NCBI GenBank assembly: GCA_016789955.1
Contig: JAEUPB010000073.1
Location: 57,498-121,497 of the forward strand
DNA: 64,000 nt
Reading direction: 5' to 3'
DNA from: Rubrivivax sp.
Lineage (GTDB): Bacteria; Pseudomonadota; Gammaproteobacteria; Burkholderiales; Burkholderiaceae_C
Positions 8,547 to 17,871 of this stretch are shown here, in pieces. The position numbers and the translations under genes are program-made. Under the pieces are notes generated by a model. It did no database searches and had not been told where the DNA came from. It saw only the letters and a program-made list of their open reading frames with translations. Every line of letters begins with the position of its first letter. Position 1 is the first letter of the stretch.

Positions 8547-9596
8547 ATGACTGCGACTTTCGCGCCGGCCGCTGCCGACCCCGCGACCTCCACCGCCGCC
8601 CTCGCCGCCACCGACTTCCCCCGCCTCGACCACCTGCACGCCACCGCGCTGAAGCTGCGCGGCCGCGTGCTGCGCACGCCCGTGTGGCAGTGGCAGACGG
8701 GCCTGGCCTCGACGCTCGCGCAGGGCACCGAGGTGTGGCTCAAGCTCGAACTGCTGCAGCGCACCGGCACCTTCAAGATGCGCGGCGCGCTGGCCGTGAT
8801 CGACGCGCTCGATGCCGCCGCCCGCACGCGCGGCGTGGTGGCCGCCAGCGCCGGCAACCACGCGATGGCGGTGGCCCACGCCGCCCGCGAGGCCGGCACC
8901 TCGGCGCTGCTGTGCATGCCGCGCCACGCCAGCCCCGCGCGCATGCAGGCCTGCCGCGACGCCGGTGCCGAGCTGTCCCTGCACGACACCATCCACGAGG
9001 CCTTCGCCGAAGCCCAGCGCCGCGTCGAGACCGAAGGCCGCACGATGATCCATCCGTTCGAAGGCCCGCTCACGGCGCTGGGCACCGGCACGGTGGGCCT
9101 GGAGTTCATGGAGCAGGTGCGCGGGCTCGACGCGGTGATCGTGCCGGTGGGCGGCGGCGGCCTCATCGCCGGCATCGCCGCGGCCGTGAAGCAGATCGAC
9201 CGCCGCTGCGCCGTCTACGGCGTGGAGCCTTGCGGCGCCGACGCGATGTGGCGCAGCTTCGAGGCCGGGCAGACCTGCCGGCTCGAGCGCGTCGACACCG
9301 TCGCCGACAGCCTGGGCGCGCCTTACACGCTGCCGTACAGCTACGGCGTGTGCCGTCGCTTCGTCGACGAGATCGTGCGCGTCGACGACGACGCGCTGTG
9401 CCGCGCGATGCACGTGCTGTTCCGCGACCTGAAGCTGGCCGTGGAACCGGCGGCGGCCGCCGCCACGGCGGCGCTGTTCGGGCCGCTGCGCGAGCGGCTC
9501 GCCGGCCGCCGCGTCGGGCTCGTGGTGTGCGGCACGAACATCGACACCGAGGGCCACGCGCGGCTCATCGCGCGCGGCGCGGCTCAGGCGGCCTGA
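8547..9596 (+). CDS. Threonine/serine dehydratase-like PLP enzyme
   Basis: A 349-residue fold-type II PLP enzyme. The start at 8547 is preceded by GAAGGA; an in-frame ATG at 8466 has no ribosome site. The PLP lysine is in RTGTFKMRGA (Lys77), the substrate loop is SAGNHAMAV, and the phosphate-binding glycine loop is PVGGGGLIAG. There is no C-terminal ACT-type regulatory domain, so it resembles catabolic threonine ammonia-lyase or serine/threonine dehydratase rather than biosynthetic IlvA. The reaction would give 2-oxobutyrate and ammonia from threonine (or pyruvate from serine). Its 3' end overlaps the convergent flavin monooxygenase gene by 13 bp, with both stop codons inside the overlap. Confidence 0.8.
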   Translation: MTATFAPAAADPATSTAALAATDFPRLDHLHATALKLRGRVLRTPVWQWQTGLASTLAQGTEVWLKLELLQRTGTFKMRGALAVIDALDAAARTRGVVAASAGNHAMAVAHAAREAGTSALLCMPRHASPARMQACRDAGAELSLHDTIHEAFAEAQRRVETEGRTMIHPFEGPLTALGTGTVGLEFMEQVRGLDAVIVPVGGGGLIAGIAAAVKQIDRRCAVYGVEPCGADAMWRSFEAGQTCRLERVDTVADSLGAPYTLPYSYGVCRRFVDEIVRVDDDALCRAMHVLFRDLKLAVEPAAAAATAALFGPLRERLAGRRVGLVVCGTNIDTEGHARLIARGAAQAA

Positions 9597-11089
9597 GCGA
9601 GCTCCGCCTTCGGCGCAGCCGCCGGCGCCGCGCCGAAGACGAGCACGTCGTCGTCCACCGGCTCTTCCAGCAGGCGCCTGCGGTCGTCGGCGTAGCGGTC
9701 GAAGAGCTTCCACGGCCCTTCGGCGCCTTGCCGGGGAAGCAGGTGCATCGCGCGCTGGAAGTAGCCCGACGAGAAGTCGGTGAATGGCTTCAATGCCACG
9801 CCATCCGGCGGCAGGCCCGGCGTGGCGATGCGCGTGCCGGTGTCGCGCAGGTGGTTCAACACGCGGCACACGTACTGGCTGGTGAGATCGGCCTTGAGCG
9901 TCCAGGACGCGGCCACGTAGCCGAAGGTCGCCGCCAGGTTGGGCACGCCGCCGTACATCACGCCCTTGTACGACACGAGTCGGCCGGGCTCGACCGGCAC
10001 GCCGTCCACGCTGAGCTGCATCCCGCCCAACATCTGCAGCTCCAGCCCCGTGGCCGAGACGATCACGTCAGCCTGCAGTTCACGCCCGCTCGCCAGGCGC
10101 AATCCCTCGGCCGTGAAGCGCTCGATGCGATCGGTGACCACCTCGGCCTGGCCCTTCGAGAGGGCCTGGAACAGGTCGGCGTCGGGCACCAGGCACAGGC
10201 GCTGCTCCCAGGGGCCGTACGGCGGCGTGAAGTTCGGCTCCAGGTCGTAGCCGGGTGGCAGGGCCTTGGCGACCTGCTTCAGCAGGAAGCTGCGCACCTT
10301 CTCCGGGCGGCTGCGGCTGCGGCGGAAGAGGAACGCGGCCAGCGCGACGTTCTTGCGACGCGTCAGCGCATACGCCCAGCGTGCAGGCAACAGTCGGCGC
10401 AGCAGCAGCGCGATGCGGTCCAGCCCCGGCACGATGAAGTAGTAGCTGGGCGTGCGCTGCAGCAGCACCACCTGCGCCCCCTGCCCGGCCAGCGCCGGGA
10501 CCAGCGTGGCGGCGGTGGCGCCGCTGCCGATGACCACCACGCGTTGGCCGCGACAGTCCAGCCCTTCGGGCCATTGCTGCGCATGCACGTGCAGGCCCCG
10601 GAACGACGCCATGTCCTCGAAGGCCGGTTGGAACCCGCGGTCGTAGCGGTAGTAGCCGCCGCAGACGAACAGGAAGCTGCAGTGGAAGGTGACGCCCTCC
10701 TCGGCGCCCTCGGCCGTGGTGCGCACGGCCTGCACGTCCCAGTGCGCGGCGCGCGGGTTCCAGTTGGCGCTGCGCACGCGCACGCCGTATCGGATGTGCC
10801 GCTCCAGGCCGTGGCCGCGCGCGGTCTCGCGCAGATACTGCAGGATCGTCGGCCCGCGGGCGATCGCGCTGCGCTCGCGCCAGGGTTCGAAGTGGAAGCC
10901 CAGCGTGTACATGTCGGAGTCGGAGCGGAACCCCGGGTAGCGGAACAGGCTCCAGGTGCCCCCCAGCGTGGGCCGCGCCTCGAGCACGGCGAAGCGCCGG
11001 TCCGGGCAATGCGTCTGCAGGTGCCAGGCGGCGCTCAGGCCGGAGATGCCCGCGCCGATGACGAGCACGTCGAGGGTTTCAGGGGGCAT
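9584..11089 (-). CDS. Flavin-containing (Baeyer-Villiger type) monooxygenase
   Basis: A 501-residue two-dinucleotide-domain flavoprotein. The FAD-binding GAGISG motif is at residues 12-17, followed by FAVLEARPTLGGTW. A fingerprint close to FxGxxxHxxxW (FRGLHVHAQQWPEG) precedes the NADPH-binding VVVIGSGATAATL motif, and an ATG-type motif VSATGLELQML follows. This is the layout of flavin-containing monooxygenases and class B Baeyer-Villiger enzymes, which insert oxygen into ketones or oxidise S/N atoms using NADPH and O2. The substrate is unknown. It stands alone on the minus strand; the next minus-strand gene (MDR reductase) ends 61 bp upstream of its start, so a shared transcript with the SDR/MDR genes is possible. 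Confidence 0.85.
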   Translation of the reverse strand: MPPETLDVLVIGAGISGLSAAWHLQTHCPDRRFAVLEARPTLGGTWSLFRYPGFRSDSDMYTLGFHFEPWRERSAIARGPTILQYLRETARGHGLERHIRYGVRVRSANWNPRAAHWDVQAVRTTAEGAEEGVTFHCSFLFVCGGYYRYDRGFQPAFEDMASFRGLHVHAQQWPEGLDCRGQRVVVIGSGATAATLVPALAGQGAQVVLLQRTPSYYFIVPGLDRIALLLRRLLPARWAYALTRRKNVALAAFLFRRSRSRPEKVRSFLLKQVAKALPPGYDLEPNFTPPYGPWEQRLCLVPDADLFQALSKGQAEVVTDRIERFTAEGLRLASGRELQADVIVSATGLELQMLGGMQLSVDGVPVEPGRLVSYKGVMYGGVPNLAATFGYVAASWTLKADLTSQYVCRVLNHLRDTGTRIATPGLPPDGVALKPFTDFSSGYFQRAMHLLPRQGAEGPWKLFDRYADDRRRLLEEPVDDDVLVFGAAPAAAPKAELAQAA

Positions 11090-11150
11090 GGAGGCGAGCG
11101 GCTGTCGGCAACGGGATGACCGGCGCAGTGTGGCACGTCGCCGCCGAGGG

Positions 11151-12152
11151 TCAGACGATCTTCACGACCACCTTGCCGCGTGCGCGCCCCAGCGCCAGGT
11201 GGTCGAGGGCTTCGACGGCCTGCGCGAACGGGAACACCTTGTCGATCACGGGGCGGATGCGTCCCGTCTCGAGCAGGTCGCCGATGGCCTTCAACTGCTC
11301 GCCGTCCGGGCGCACGAACAGGAACGAGTAGTCGATGCCCCGCTGGCGGGCGAGCCGCAGGATGCGCCGGCTCATCAGCCCGAACACGAAGGTCAGCAGG
11401 ACGTTGAGACGCCGGGCGCGGGCGAATGCCGCGTCGAGGGGGCCGGTCAGCGAGACGATCCGGCCGCCCTGCTCGAGGATGCCGATGGCCTTCTCGATCG
11501 TGTCGCCCCGGGTCGTGGCGAGCACCGCGTCGTAGCCGCTCAGCACCTGCTCGAAGGCCTGTGTCTTGTAGTCGACGATCTCGTCCGCGCCGAGACCGCG
11601 CACGAGGTCGACATTACCGGTGCTGACGGTCGTGCCGACCTTGGCGCCGAGGTGCTTGGCCAACTGGATCGCGAACGTGCCGATGCCGCCCGATCCCGCG
11701 GGGATGAAGACCTTCTGCCCCGGGCGCAGGCCGATGCGCTCCTTCAGCGCCTGCCACGTGGTGAGCCCGACCATCGGGACCGACGCAGCCTGCACGAAGT
11801 CCAGGTTCGACGGCTTCGGGGCGGCCACGCGCTCCGGCACCACCGCGTACTCGGCCAGCGCACCCCGCCCCAGGTCGAACAGGCTGGCGTAGACGGCGTC
11901 TCCCGGCTTGTGGCGGGTGACGCGGCTGCCGACTTCGACCACCACGCCGGCGAGGTCGCTGCCGAGCGTGGCCGGCAACGGGAAGTGCAGCACCGGCTTG
12001 AAGGTGCCCTTCGGGATCATCGTGTCGATGGGGTTCAGGCCCACCGCGTGGACCTGCACCAGCAGTTCATCGGGTTTCGGCGCCGGCCGCGGGAGGTCCG
12101 TGAACCCGATGCCCGGCGACTTGCCATAGCGTTGGAAGGTCAGTGCTTTCAT
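11151..12152 (-). CDS. MDR-superfamily NADP-dependent quinone/alkenal oxidoreductase
   Basis: A 333-residue medium-chain reductase of the zinc-free quinone-reductase type. An N-terminal GroES-like domain (LLVQVHAVGLNPID, LGSDLAGVVVEVG) is followed by a Rossmann domain with IPAGSGGIGTFAIQLAKHLGA, near residue 155. The catalytic and structural zinc cysteines of alcohol dehydrogenases are absent. The likely reaction is NADPH-dependent reduction of a quinone or an enone. It lies 30 bp downstream of the SDR gene on the same strand, so SDR and MDR form an operon starting at the putative TetR-controlled promoter near 13000. Confidence 0.82.
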   Translation of the reverse strand: MKALTFQRYGKSPGIGFTDLPRPAPKPDELLVQVHAVGLNPIDTMIPKGTFKPVLHFPLPATLGSDLAGVVVEVGSRVTRHKPGDAVYASLFDLGRGALAEYAVVPERVAAPKPSNLDFVQAASVPMVGLTTWQALKERIGLRPGQKVFIPAGSGGIGTFAIQLAKHLGAKVGTTVSTGNVDLVRGLGADEIVDYKTQAFEQVLSGYDAVLATTRGDTIEKAIGILEQGGRIVSLTGPLDAAFARARRLNVLLTFVFGLMSRRILRLARQRGIDYSFLFVRPDGEQLKAIGDLLETGRIRPVIDKVFPFAQAVEALDHLALGRARGKVVVKIV

Positions 12153-12182
12153 GTCGGCTCGCGAGGGGTCGGGGGGCGGCCT

Positions 12183-12992
12183 TCAGGCCTGGGCCCGATA
12201 GCGTTCGGCCGCATGGGCTTGCCGCAGGTCGCCGAGCAGCGCCTGGCGTGCGCCCTCCATCGCATCCCAGCGGCCGGCCACGTGCAATGGCGGGATCGTC
12301 ACCGACTCGCGGCGGTCGTAGCCGACCAGGGCGGCATCGACGAGCTCTTCGACGTCCATGACCTCGGGCAGCGTGTTCACGTCGACGCCCGCGCGCTCCC
12401 AGATCTCGGTGCGCGTGGTGGCCGGCAGCACCGCCTGCACGTACACCCCCCGGGGCCCCAGCTCCAGGCTGAGGCCTTGCGACAGGAACAGCACGTAGGC
12501 CTTGGTGGCGCCGTAGATCGTCGTGCCGAACTCGGGCGCGAAGCCGACCACCGAGCCGATGTTGACGATGGCGCCGGCACCCGCCTGCGCGAGACGCGGC
12601 GCGATCGCTGCGGCCAGCCGCGTGGGCGCCAGGGTGTTCAAGGTGACCAGCCGCTCGATGGCATGCGCGTCTTGCTGGACGAATCCCCCGGCGAGGGCGA
12701 TGCCGGCGTTGTTGATCAGGGTGCCGATGCGCGCGTCGTCGCGCAGGCGGGACTCGACGGCCGCCAGGTCGCTCGGCTCGGTGAGGTCGGCCTGCAGCAC
12801 GTCGACCGTGACCCCGTGCGCCGCTCGCAGGCGGGTGGCCAGGGCGTCCAGGCGCTGCCGGTCGCGCGCGACGATCACCAGGTCGTGGCCGCGCCGAGCG
12901 AAGCGCTCGGCGTACACGGCGCCGATGCCGGAGGACGCGCCGGTCACGAGGACGGCGGACGGTTGCGATGCGGAAGGGGTGGTCTGGGCCAT
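12183..12992 (-). CDS. Classical short-chain dehydrogenase/reductase
   Basis: A 269-residue SDR, starting MAQTTPS; an upstream ATG at 13025 would place the start inside the first operator palindrome. It has TGASSGIG for the cofactor, NNAG, a catalytic serine in NIGSVVGF, and the YGATK active-site Tyr/Lys pair. ARDRQRLD after beta-2 suggests NADP preference. It is the first gene of a minus-strand pair with the MDR reductase and is divergent from tetR at 13121. This layout predicts repression by that TetR protein and induction by a lipophilic or aldehyde/ketone substrate, which remains unidentified. Confidence 0.82.
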   Translation of the reverse strand: MAQTTPSASQPSAVLVTGASSGIGAVYAERFARRGHDLVIVARDRQRLDALATRLRAAHGVTVDVLQADLTEPSDLAAVESRLRDDARIGTLINNAGIALAGGFVQQDAHAIERLVTLNTLAPTRLAAAIAPRLAQAGAGAIVNIGSVVGFAPEFGTTIYGATKAYVLFLSQGLSLELGPRGVYVQAVLPATTRTEIWERAGVDVNTLPEVMDVEELVDAALVGYDRRESVTIPPLHVAGRWDAMEGARQALLGDLRQAHAAERYRAQA

Positions 12993-13026
12993 GGCGGCTT
13001 GCCTCGAGGTGTTCGGACAACTCAAT

Positions 13027-13077
13027 GATGATGATCGTCATCTTAAAAGTCAAGCCTTTGATGACGACCGTAATCAA
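13027..13077. promoter_or_regulatory. Two palindromic operator candidates between SDR and tetR genes
   Basis: This stretch is strikingly AT-rich against its neighbours. GATGATGATCGTCATC at 13027-13042 is a palindrome with 14 of 16 positions symmetric. A 20-bp sequence at 13058-13077 (TTGATGACGA, then CCGTAATCAA) is symmetric at 16 of 20. Both share a GATGA...CGT.ATC core, so they look like two sites for one dimeric regulator, most simply the divergent TetR protein. A TTGACT hexamer on the minus strand (13049-13054) between the sites may be the -35 box of the SDR/MDR operon. Confidence 0.6.
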
Positions 13078-13120
13078 TGTAAAGTCGGCGCGAGGACACC
13101 GGCACACAGGACACGCAGCG

Positions 13121-13777
13121 ATGAAGGTCACCAAGGCACAGGCCGAGGCCAATCGGGCCCACGTCGTCGAGACGGCGTCGCAGCTGTTTCGCGAGCGCGG
13201 CTTCGATGGCGTCGGCGTGGCCGACCTGATGGCCGCGGCGGGCTTCACCCACGGCGGCTTCTACAAGCAGTTCGGCTCCAAGGCCGACCTCATGGCCGAG
13301 TCCACGGCCTGCGGCATCGCGCGGACCGCGGCGCTGACGGATGGCGTGGATGCAGCCGAGTTCATCCGGCACTACCTCTCGCGCGAACACCGCGACAACC
13401 GTGCGGCCGGCTGCACCATGGCCGCCCTCGGCGGAGACGCTGCGCGGCAGCCGGAGACGGTCCGCGTCGCATTCGCGGAGGGCGTCGAGAAGCTGGTGTT
13501 CCTGCTGGCATCCCGGCTGGCCGAGCAGGGCCGATCGCCACAGGCGGCCCGCGCGGCGCCCGTGCGAGCCCGGGTCCTCGACATGCTGGCGCACGCGGTG
13601 GGCGCCATCGTCATGTCGCGGGCATGCCCGGACGATGCACCGCTGGCCGACGAGATCCTCGCGACCTCTCGCAACGCGATCCTGGACGCACTGGCGCCGC
13701 CTCGGGCTCCGAAGGCCGCGGCGCGCGCACGCGGCGCGGCCCGCGAAGTCCCGGGGCGCAAGCCTCGACGGACGTGA
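13121..13777 (+). CDS. TetR-family repressor
   Basis: A 218-residue protein starting MKVTKAQ; the frame extends upstream to 12968, but that region is the operator and the SDR gene's 5' end. The N-terminal TetR helix-turn-helix is clear: VVETASQLFRERGFDGVGVA, then AAGFTHGGFYKQFGSKADL. The C-terminal ligand domain contains GCTMAALGGDAARQP, a signature of the AcrR/NemR-like group that regulates SDR and reductase genes. The C-terminus is rich in Ala, Arg and Lys. It lies divergent from the SDR/MDR pair and 39 bp upstream of the secreted hydrolase, so it probably controls both sides. The ligand is unknown. Confidence 0.87.
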   Translation: MKVTKAQAEANRAHVVETASQLFRERGFDGVGVADLMAAAGFTHGGFYKQFGSKADLMAESTACGIARTAALTDGVDAAEFIRHYLSREHRDNRAAGCTMAALGGDAARQPETVRVAFAEGVEKLVFLLASRLAEQGRSPQAARAAPVRARVLDMLAHAVGAIVMSRACPDDAPLADEILATSRNAILDALAPPRAPKAAARARGAAREVPGRKPRRT

Positions 13778-13816
13778 TGCCCCGCGCCATCCCATGCCAA
13801 AGACCGGAGGAGACCC

Positions 13817-15940
13817 ATGAGACAGCAGGCGTTCCGACATCGCACCGGCCAGATGCTGGCCATGGCATTCGTGCTGGCTGCGGGCTCCGTACCCGTGGAT
13901 GCACGCGTCACGCGCATCGTCATCGACGAGACCGTGCCCGTCCCTGCGGACCAGGCGGGTGGCCTGGCATCGGAACGCATCGCGGGCCGTGCCTTCGGTG
14001 AACTCGATGCCACCCACCCCGCGAACGCGCTGATCCAGGACATCCTGCTGGCGCGCTCACCCGACGGCAAGGTCCGCTACACCGCCACCTTCGTGATCAC
14101 CAGGCCCGTGGACGCCGCAAGCGCCAGCGGCTTGATGTGGCACGAGGTGCCCAATCGCGGCAATGCGCGCCCGAACGTCGTCAACGAGCGCGCCGTCGGC
14201 GACATCGACCTGACCAGTGCCTGGCAGGGCGACAACGCCGGCTGGACGGCCGTGCGCCCCACCGCCGAGGTGGCCAAGCCGCACTGGCTCAGCGTGCCGG
14301 TGGCGCGCCACGGCGATGGCTCGCCGGTGACCGGCGAGGTCTTCGGGCGCATCGTCAACCGTAGCGGGCCGGCATCGCAGCCGCTCATCGTGCAATCCAA
14401 TCCTGTACCCTACAAGCCGGTCTCGCTGGACACGCGTGCATCGCGGCTGGTGCGGCGCGTGGCCGAATCCACCCGCGGCGAGGCCATCGGCGAGACCGAG
14501 GTCCCCGCGAGCGATTGGGCCTGGGCCCGGTGCGACGCCTCGAACCCGTTCCCCGGCACGCCCGACCCGACGCAGATCTGCCTCAAGGGCGGCTTCGATG
14601 CGGCCAGGCTCTACCAGGTCGTCTACCGGTCGGCCGATGCGTACGTGCTGGGGGTCGGGTTCGCGGCCTGGCGCGACGTGGGGCTCTTCTTCAAGACCGC
14701 GAAGGCCGATGACGCGGGCACGCCCAATCCCGTGGCCGGCCTGGTGAAGCACAGCATCGGCCGCGGTGTGTCGCAGTCGGGCAACTTCCTGCGCGGCTGG
14801 CTGCACCTGGGCTTCAACCAGGCCGAGAACGGCCAGCAGGTGCATGACGGCCTGTGGCCCATCATCGCCGGCCGGCGGATCGCGCTCAACTTCCGCTGGG
14901 CGCAGCCCGACGGCGTGCTCGAGCTCTACCAGGCCGGCAGCGAAGGGCCCCAGTGGTGGCTGCCGCACCCCGATGCGCTGCGTGGGGATGCCGGCGGGCG
15001 TCCGGTCGGCCTGCTGGACCGCTGCACGGCCAGCCGCACCTGCCCCAAGATCCTCGAGCACTACGGCTCGGCGGAGGTCTGGGCGCTGAAGCTCACGCCC
15101 GCATGGGTCGGCACCGACGGCAAGGCCGACCTGCCCTTGCCGGCCAACGTGCGCCGCTACTACATCGCCAGCTCCAGCCACGGGGGCGGCGCGGGCGGCT
15201 TCGACACCAGCCTGCCCGGCGCGGGCCTGCCGACCGCAGGGCCCAGTTGCCCGGGCAACAACTACGGCACAGGCCTGCTGCCGGCGAACCCGGTGCCGCA
15301 CACGCAGACGGTCAACGCACTGCGCGAACACTTCCGCGCCTGGGTGACACGCGGCGTGGAGCCGCCCCCGAGCCGCTGGCCGCGCCTGAGCGACGGCACG
15401 CTGGTGCCGGCCACCAAGGCGGCGATGGGTTTCCCCACGCTGCCGCAACTGCGCACCACCGTGCCCGAGGTCGACTTCATCATGCCGGTGCTCGACTACG
15501 ACTGGGGCCCAGACTTCAACGCCGCCGACGGCTCAGGCGTGGCCAGCAACGCCCCGCCGCCGATCCGCCAGGTGCTGCCGGCCTACGCCCCCAAGGTGGA
15601 CGCCGACGGCAACGAACAGGGCGGCGTGCCGGTGGTGCTGCTCGACGCGCCCTTGGGCACCTACCTCGGCTGGAACATCACCGGGGGCGGCGCCCGGCCC
15701 TTCCATCCCGGCCAGATCTGCAACTACGTGGGCGGCATGGTGCCCTTCGCACGCACGGCCGCCGAGCGGCGTGGTACCGGCGACCCGCGGCTCTCGCTGG
15801 AGGAGCGCTACGGTGACCATGCCGGCTACGTGGCGGCGGTGCGCAAGGCGGTCGAGCGGGCGCGGCAGGCCGGCTTCCTGCTGCCCGCCGATGGTGACGC
15901 GCTCATCCGCCAGGCCGAGGCGAGTCGCGTGCTCCGCTAG
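13817..15940 (+). CDS. Secreted alpha/beta hydrolase domain protein (about 700 aa)
   Basis: A 707-residue protein with an N-terminal signal peptide (basic start, hydrophobic core about 13-24, cleavage likely after VDA at 29) and GGAG as ribosome site. Residues about 315-325 contain GVSQSGNFLRGW, the probable nucleophile elbow with Ser319. This segment and the HGGGAGGF, PANPVPHTQT and YLGWNITGGGARPF blocks fit the large alpha/beta hydrolase domain family (Abhydrolase_10 type), whose members are mostly uncharacterised. Ester hydrolysis in the periplasm or outside the cell is inferred. It follows tetR by 39 bp and may be co-transcribed with it. Confidence 0.75.
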   Translation: MRQQAFRHRTGQMLAMAFVLAAGSVPVDARVTRIVIDETVPVPADQAGGLASERIAGRAFGELDATHPANALIQDILLARSPDGKVRYTATFVITRPVDAASASGLMWHEVPNRGNARPNVVNERAVGDIDLTSAWQGDNAGWTAVRPTAEVAKPHWLSVPVARHGDGSPVTGEVFGRIVNRSGPASQPLIVQSNPVPYKPVSLDTRASRLVRRVAESTRGEAIGETEVPASDWAWARCDASNPFPGTPDPTQICLKGGFDAARLYQVVYRSADAYVLGVGFAAWRDVGLFFKTAKADDAGTPNPVAGLVKHSIGRGVSQSGNFLRGWLHLGFNQAENGQQVHDGLWPIIAGRRIALNFRWAQPDGVLELYQAGSEGPQWWLPHPDALRGDAGGRPVGLLDRCTASRTCPKILEHYGSAEVWALKLTPAWVGTDGKADLPLPANVRRYYIASSSHGGGAGGFDTSLPGAGLPTAGPSCPGNNYGTGLLPANPVPHTQTVNALREHFRAWVTRGVEPPPSRWPRLSDGTLVPATKAAMGFPTLPQLRTTVPEVDFIMPVLDYDWGPDFNAADGSGVASNAPPPIRQVLPAYAPKVDADGNEQGGVPVVLLDAPLGTYLGWNITGGGARPFHPGQICNYVGGMVPFARTAAERRGTGDPRLSLEERYGDHAGYVAAVRKAVERARQAGFLLPADGDALIRQAEASRVLR

Positions 15941-15993
15941 TCGATGGCTCGACGCGCGACGGCCCGCGCCTGCCGAGCCGCTACGCTACGGCC

Positions 15994-16893
15994 ATGCAGC
16001 CCGCGTTCCGCGCCCCGATCGCCCGTGCCGCGGTCTGGATGGCCGGCTGGCTCACGCTGATGGTCGTGATCGCTGTAGCCGGACGCGAGGCCGCGCGCGA
16101 GCTGTCGGTGTTCCAGATCATGTTGCTGCGCTCCACGATGGGCGTCGCGATGCTGTGGCCGCTGGTGCACGCGGCCGGCGGACTGACGGCGGTCAGGACC
16201 GGACGGCTGCCGCAGCATGCGTTGCGCAACGTGATCCACTACGCCGCGCAGTACGGCTGGTTCGTCGCCCTGACGCTGATCCCGCTCGCGCAGGTGGTGT
16301 CGATCGAGTTCACGATGCCGATCTGGTCGGCGGCGCTGGCGGTGCTCTTCCTGGGCGAACGCATGAGCGGCCTGAAGTGGTTCGCCGTGCTGCTGGGGCT
16401 GGTGGGCGTGGCGGTGATCGTGCGGCCGCGCGCAGGCGAGCTCGATGCCGGGCAGCTCATCGCGCTGGTCGCCGCGCTGGGCTTCGCGATCTCGATCGTC
16501 CTGGTGAAGTCGCTCACGCGTACCGACGCGTCAGTGGCGATCAGCTTCTGGATGCTGATCGTGCAGAGCGCGATCGGGCTGGTCCCGGCGCTCGTCACGT
16601 GGCAATGGCCTTCACCGACGGCCTGGGGCTGGGTGGTGGTGGTGGCCTTCTGCGGCACCTACTCGCACTACTGCTTCGCCCAGGCGATGCAGCATGCCGA
16701 CGCCACCGTCGTCGTGCCGATGGACTTCCTGCGCGTCCCGCTGACCGCGCTCGTCGGCTGGCTGGCGTACTCGGAACGGCTGGATCTCTACACGGCGCTG
16801 GGCGTCGGGCTGATCCTGGCGGGCAACGTGCTGAACCTGGTGCGCCTGCCGGCGGCGCCGCAAGGGCCCTCGCGCGATCCGCTCAAGCCGTGA
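15994..16893 (+). CDS. EamA/DMT-family transporter
   Basis: A 299-residue inner-membrane protein with about ten predicted helices forming two EamA repeats: the first covers about residues 10-140 (ending LGLVGVAVIVRP), the second about 150-285 (ending ALGVGLILAGNVLNLVRLP). The family exports amino acids, metabolites or drugs, and its substrate cannot be read from sequence. The ATG lies 53 bp after the hydrolase stop. The 3' end overlaps the convergent broken hydrolase gene by 11 bp. Confidence 0.85.
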   Translation: MQPAFRAPIARAAVWMAGWLTLMVVIAVAGREAARELSVFQIMLLRSTMGVAMLWPLVHAAGGLTAVRTGRLPQHALRNVIHYAAQYGWFVALTLIPLAQVVSIEFTMPIWSAALAVLFLGERMSGLKWFAVLLGLVGVAVIVRPRAGELDAGQLIALVAALGFAISIVLVKSLTRTDASVAISFWMLIVQSAIGLVPALVTWQWPSPTAWGWVVVVAFCGTYSHYCFAQAMQHADATVVVPMDFLRVPLTALVGWLAYSERLDLYTALGVGLILAGNVLNLVRLPAAPQGPSRDPLKP

Positions 16894-17822
16894 AGCGCAG
16901 GCTGCGCGTGCGCAGCGAGCTCAGGTGCAGCGCATCGACCCGCCCGCTGCTGTCGCGCTCCAGCCTGAGCAGCAGGCCGACGGCCGAGCCCGGGCCCCAC
17001 GCGCGCACGAGGTCCGGCCCCAGCGGCTGCGCAGGCCAGTGCGCGGCGCCGTACTCGCCATGGCCGTGCAGCACGAGGTGCTCCCCGTCCATCGCCAGCC
17101 GCAGCGTGCCGCCGGCGTCGGCGTTGGCGTATGGGCCAGATGCCTCGGCCGCGACGTGCGCGCCCGCAGGCACGACGCCGCCCACGCGCACGGCGCGCCG
17201 CGCAAAGCCTGCTTCGATCACCTCGAGCTCGCCACCCGCAGCCGTGGCGTCGAACCGGAAGTGCGTGCTGCGCCCGATCAGCCGGTGGACGAACGGCAGC
17301 ACGCCGTCGCCGGCCAGCCCTTCCAGCGGCGATCAGCGACAGCAGCAGGTAGCCGCCGTTGCAGTAGCTCATGCCGTGGCCAGGCTCGAAGTTGAAGGCG
17401 CTCTGCCTGGCCTGAACCTGCCGGGGCAGCCCCGCCGGCCGCACGGCCCAGCCGTTGAGCGGCATCGTCACGTCCAGGTAGCAGCGCAGGCCCGCCGTGT
17501 GGCTCATCAGCTGACGCGGCGTGACGCCTTGCTGCGGCAGCGCCAGCTCGGGCAACCAGCGGCCCACCGCCGCATCGAGATCGATCCGCCCCGCCTGCGC
17601 CAGCCGCAGCACGGCCGCGCACGTGAAGTGCTTGGTCACCGAGGCGATGGGGAAGCGCGTGCCCGGGCTGTTGGCCACGCCATGCTCGACGTTGGCCAGG
17701 CCGTACGCGGTGCGAGCGAGCGTGCGCCCGCGATGCGCCACGCCGACGATGGCGCCCGGCGCGTCGCTGCGGGCGTAGGGGGCGAAGATCTCGTCGAGCG
17801 AGGCTTGGAGGCTGGGGTTCAT
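16883..17822 (-). pseudogene. Beta-lactamase-fold serine hydrolase (S12), internal deletion and frameshift
   Basis: The N-terminal part (17822 to about 17330, about 164 residues from MNPSLQ) has the S12 signatures RFPIASVTKHFT (SxxK) and YCNGGYLLLSLI (YxN). The frame then breaks near 17325-17331. A second frame continues from LEGLAGDGVLPFVHRLIG to LRFTA (stop at 16883), a domain resembling the C-terminal beta-barrel region of D-aminopeptidase-like S12 proteins. The second half of the catalytic domain, including the HxG/KTG motif, is missing, about 200 residues short of the usual length of around 500. An active hydrolase cannot be made from this locus. It could be true decay or a collapsed assembly. 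Confidence 0.8.
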
Positions 17823-17871
17823 GCGCCGGGAGCGTAGCGCCTCGGCAGACACGCCCGCGGGCGCGGCCCGC

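Noticed and set aside
6186-9869. A 1227-codon minus-strand open frame across the regulator, PLP enzyme and dehydratase genes
   Set aside because: Product is His/Arg/Gly-rich low complexity and antisense to three well-supported genes.
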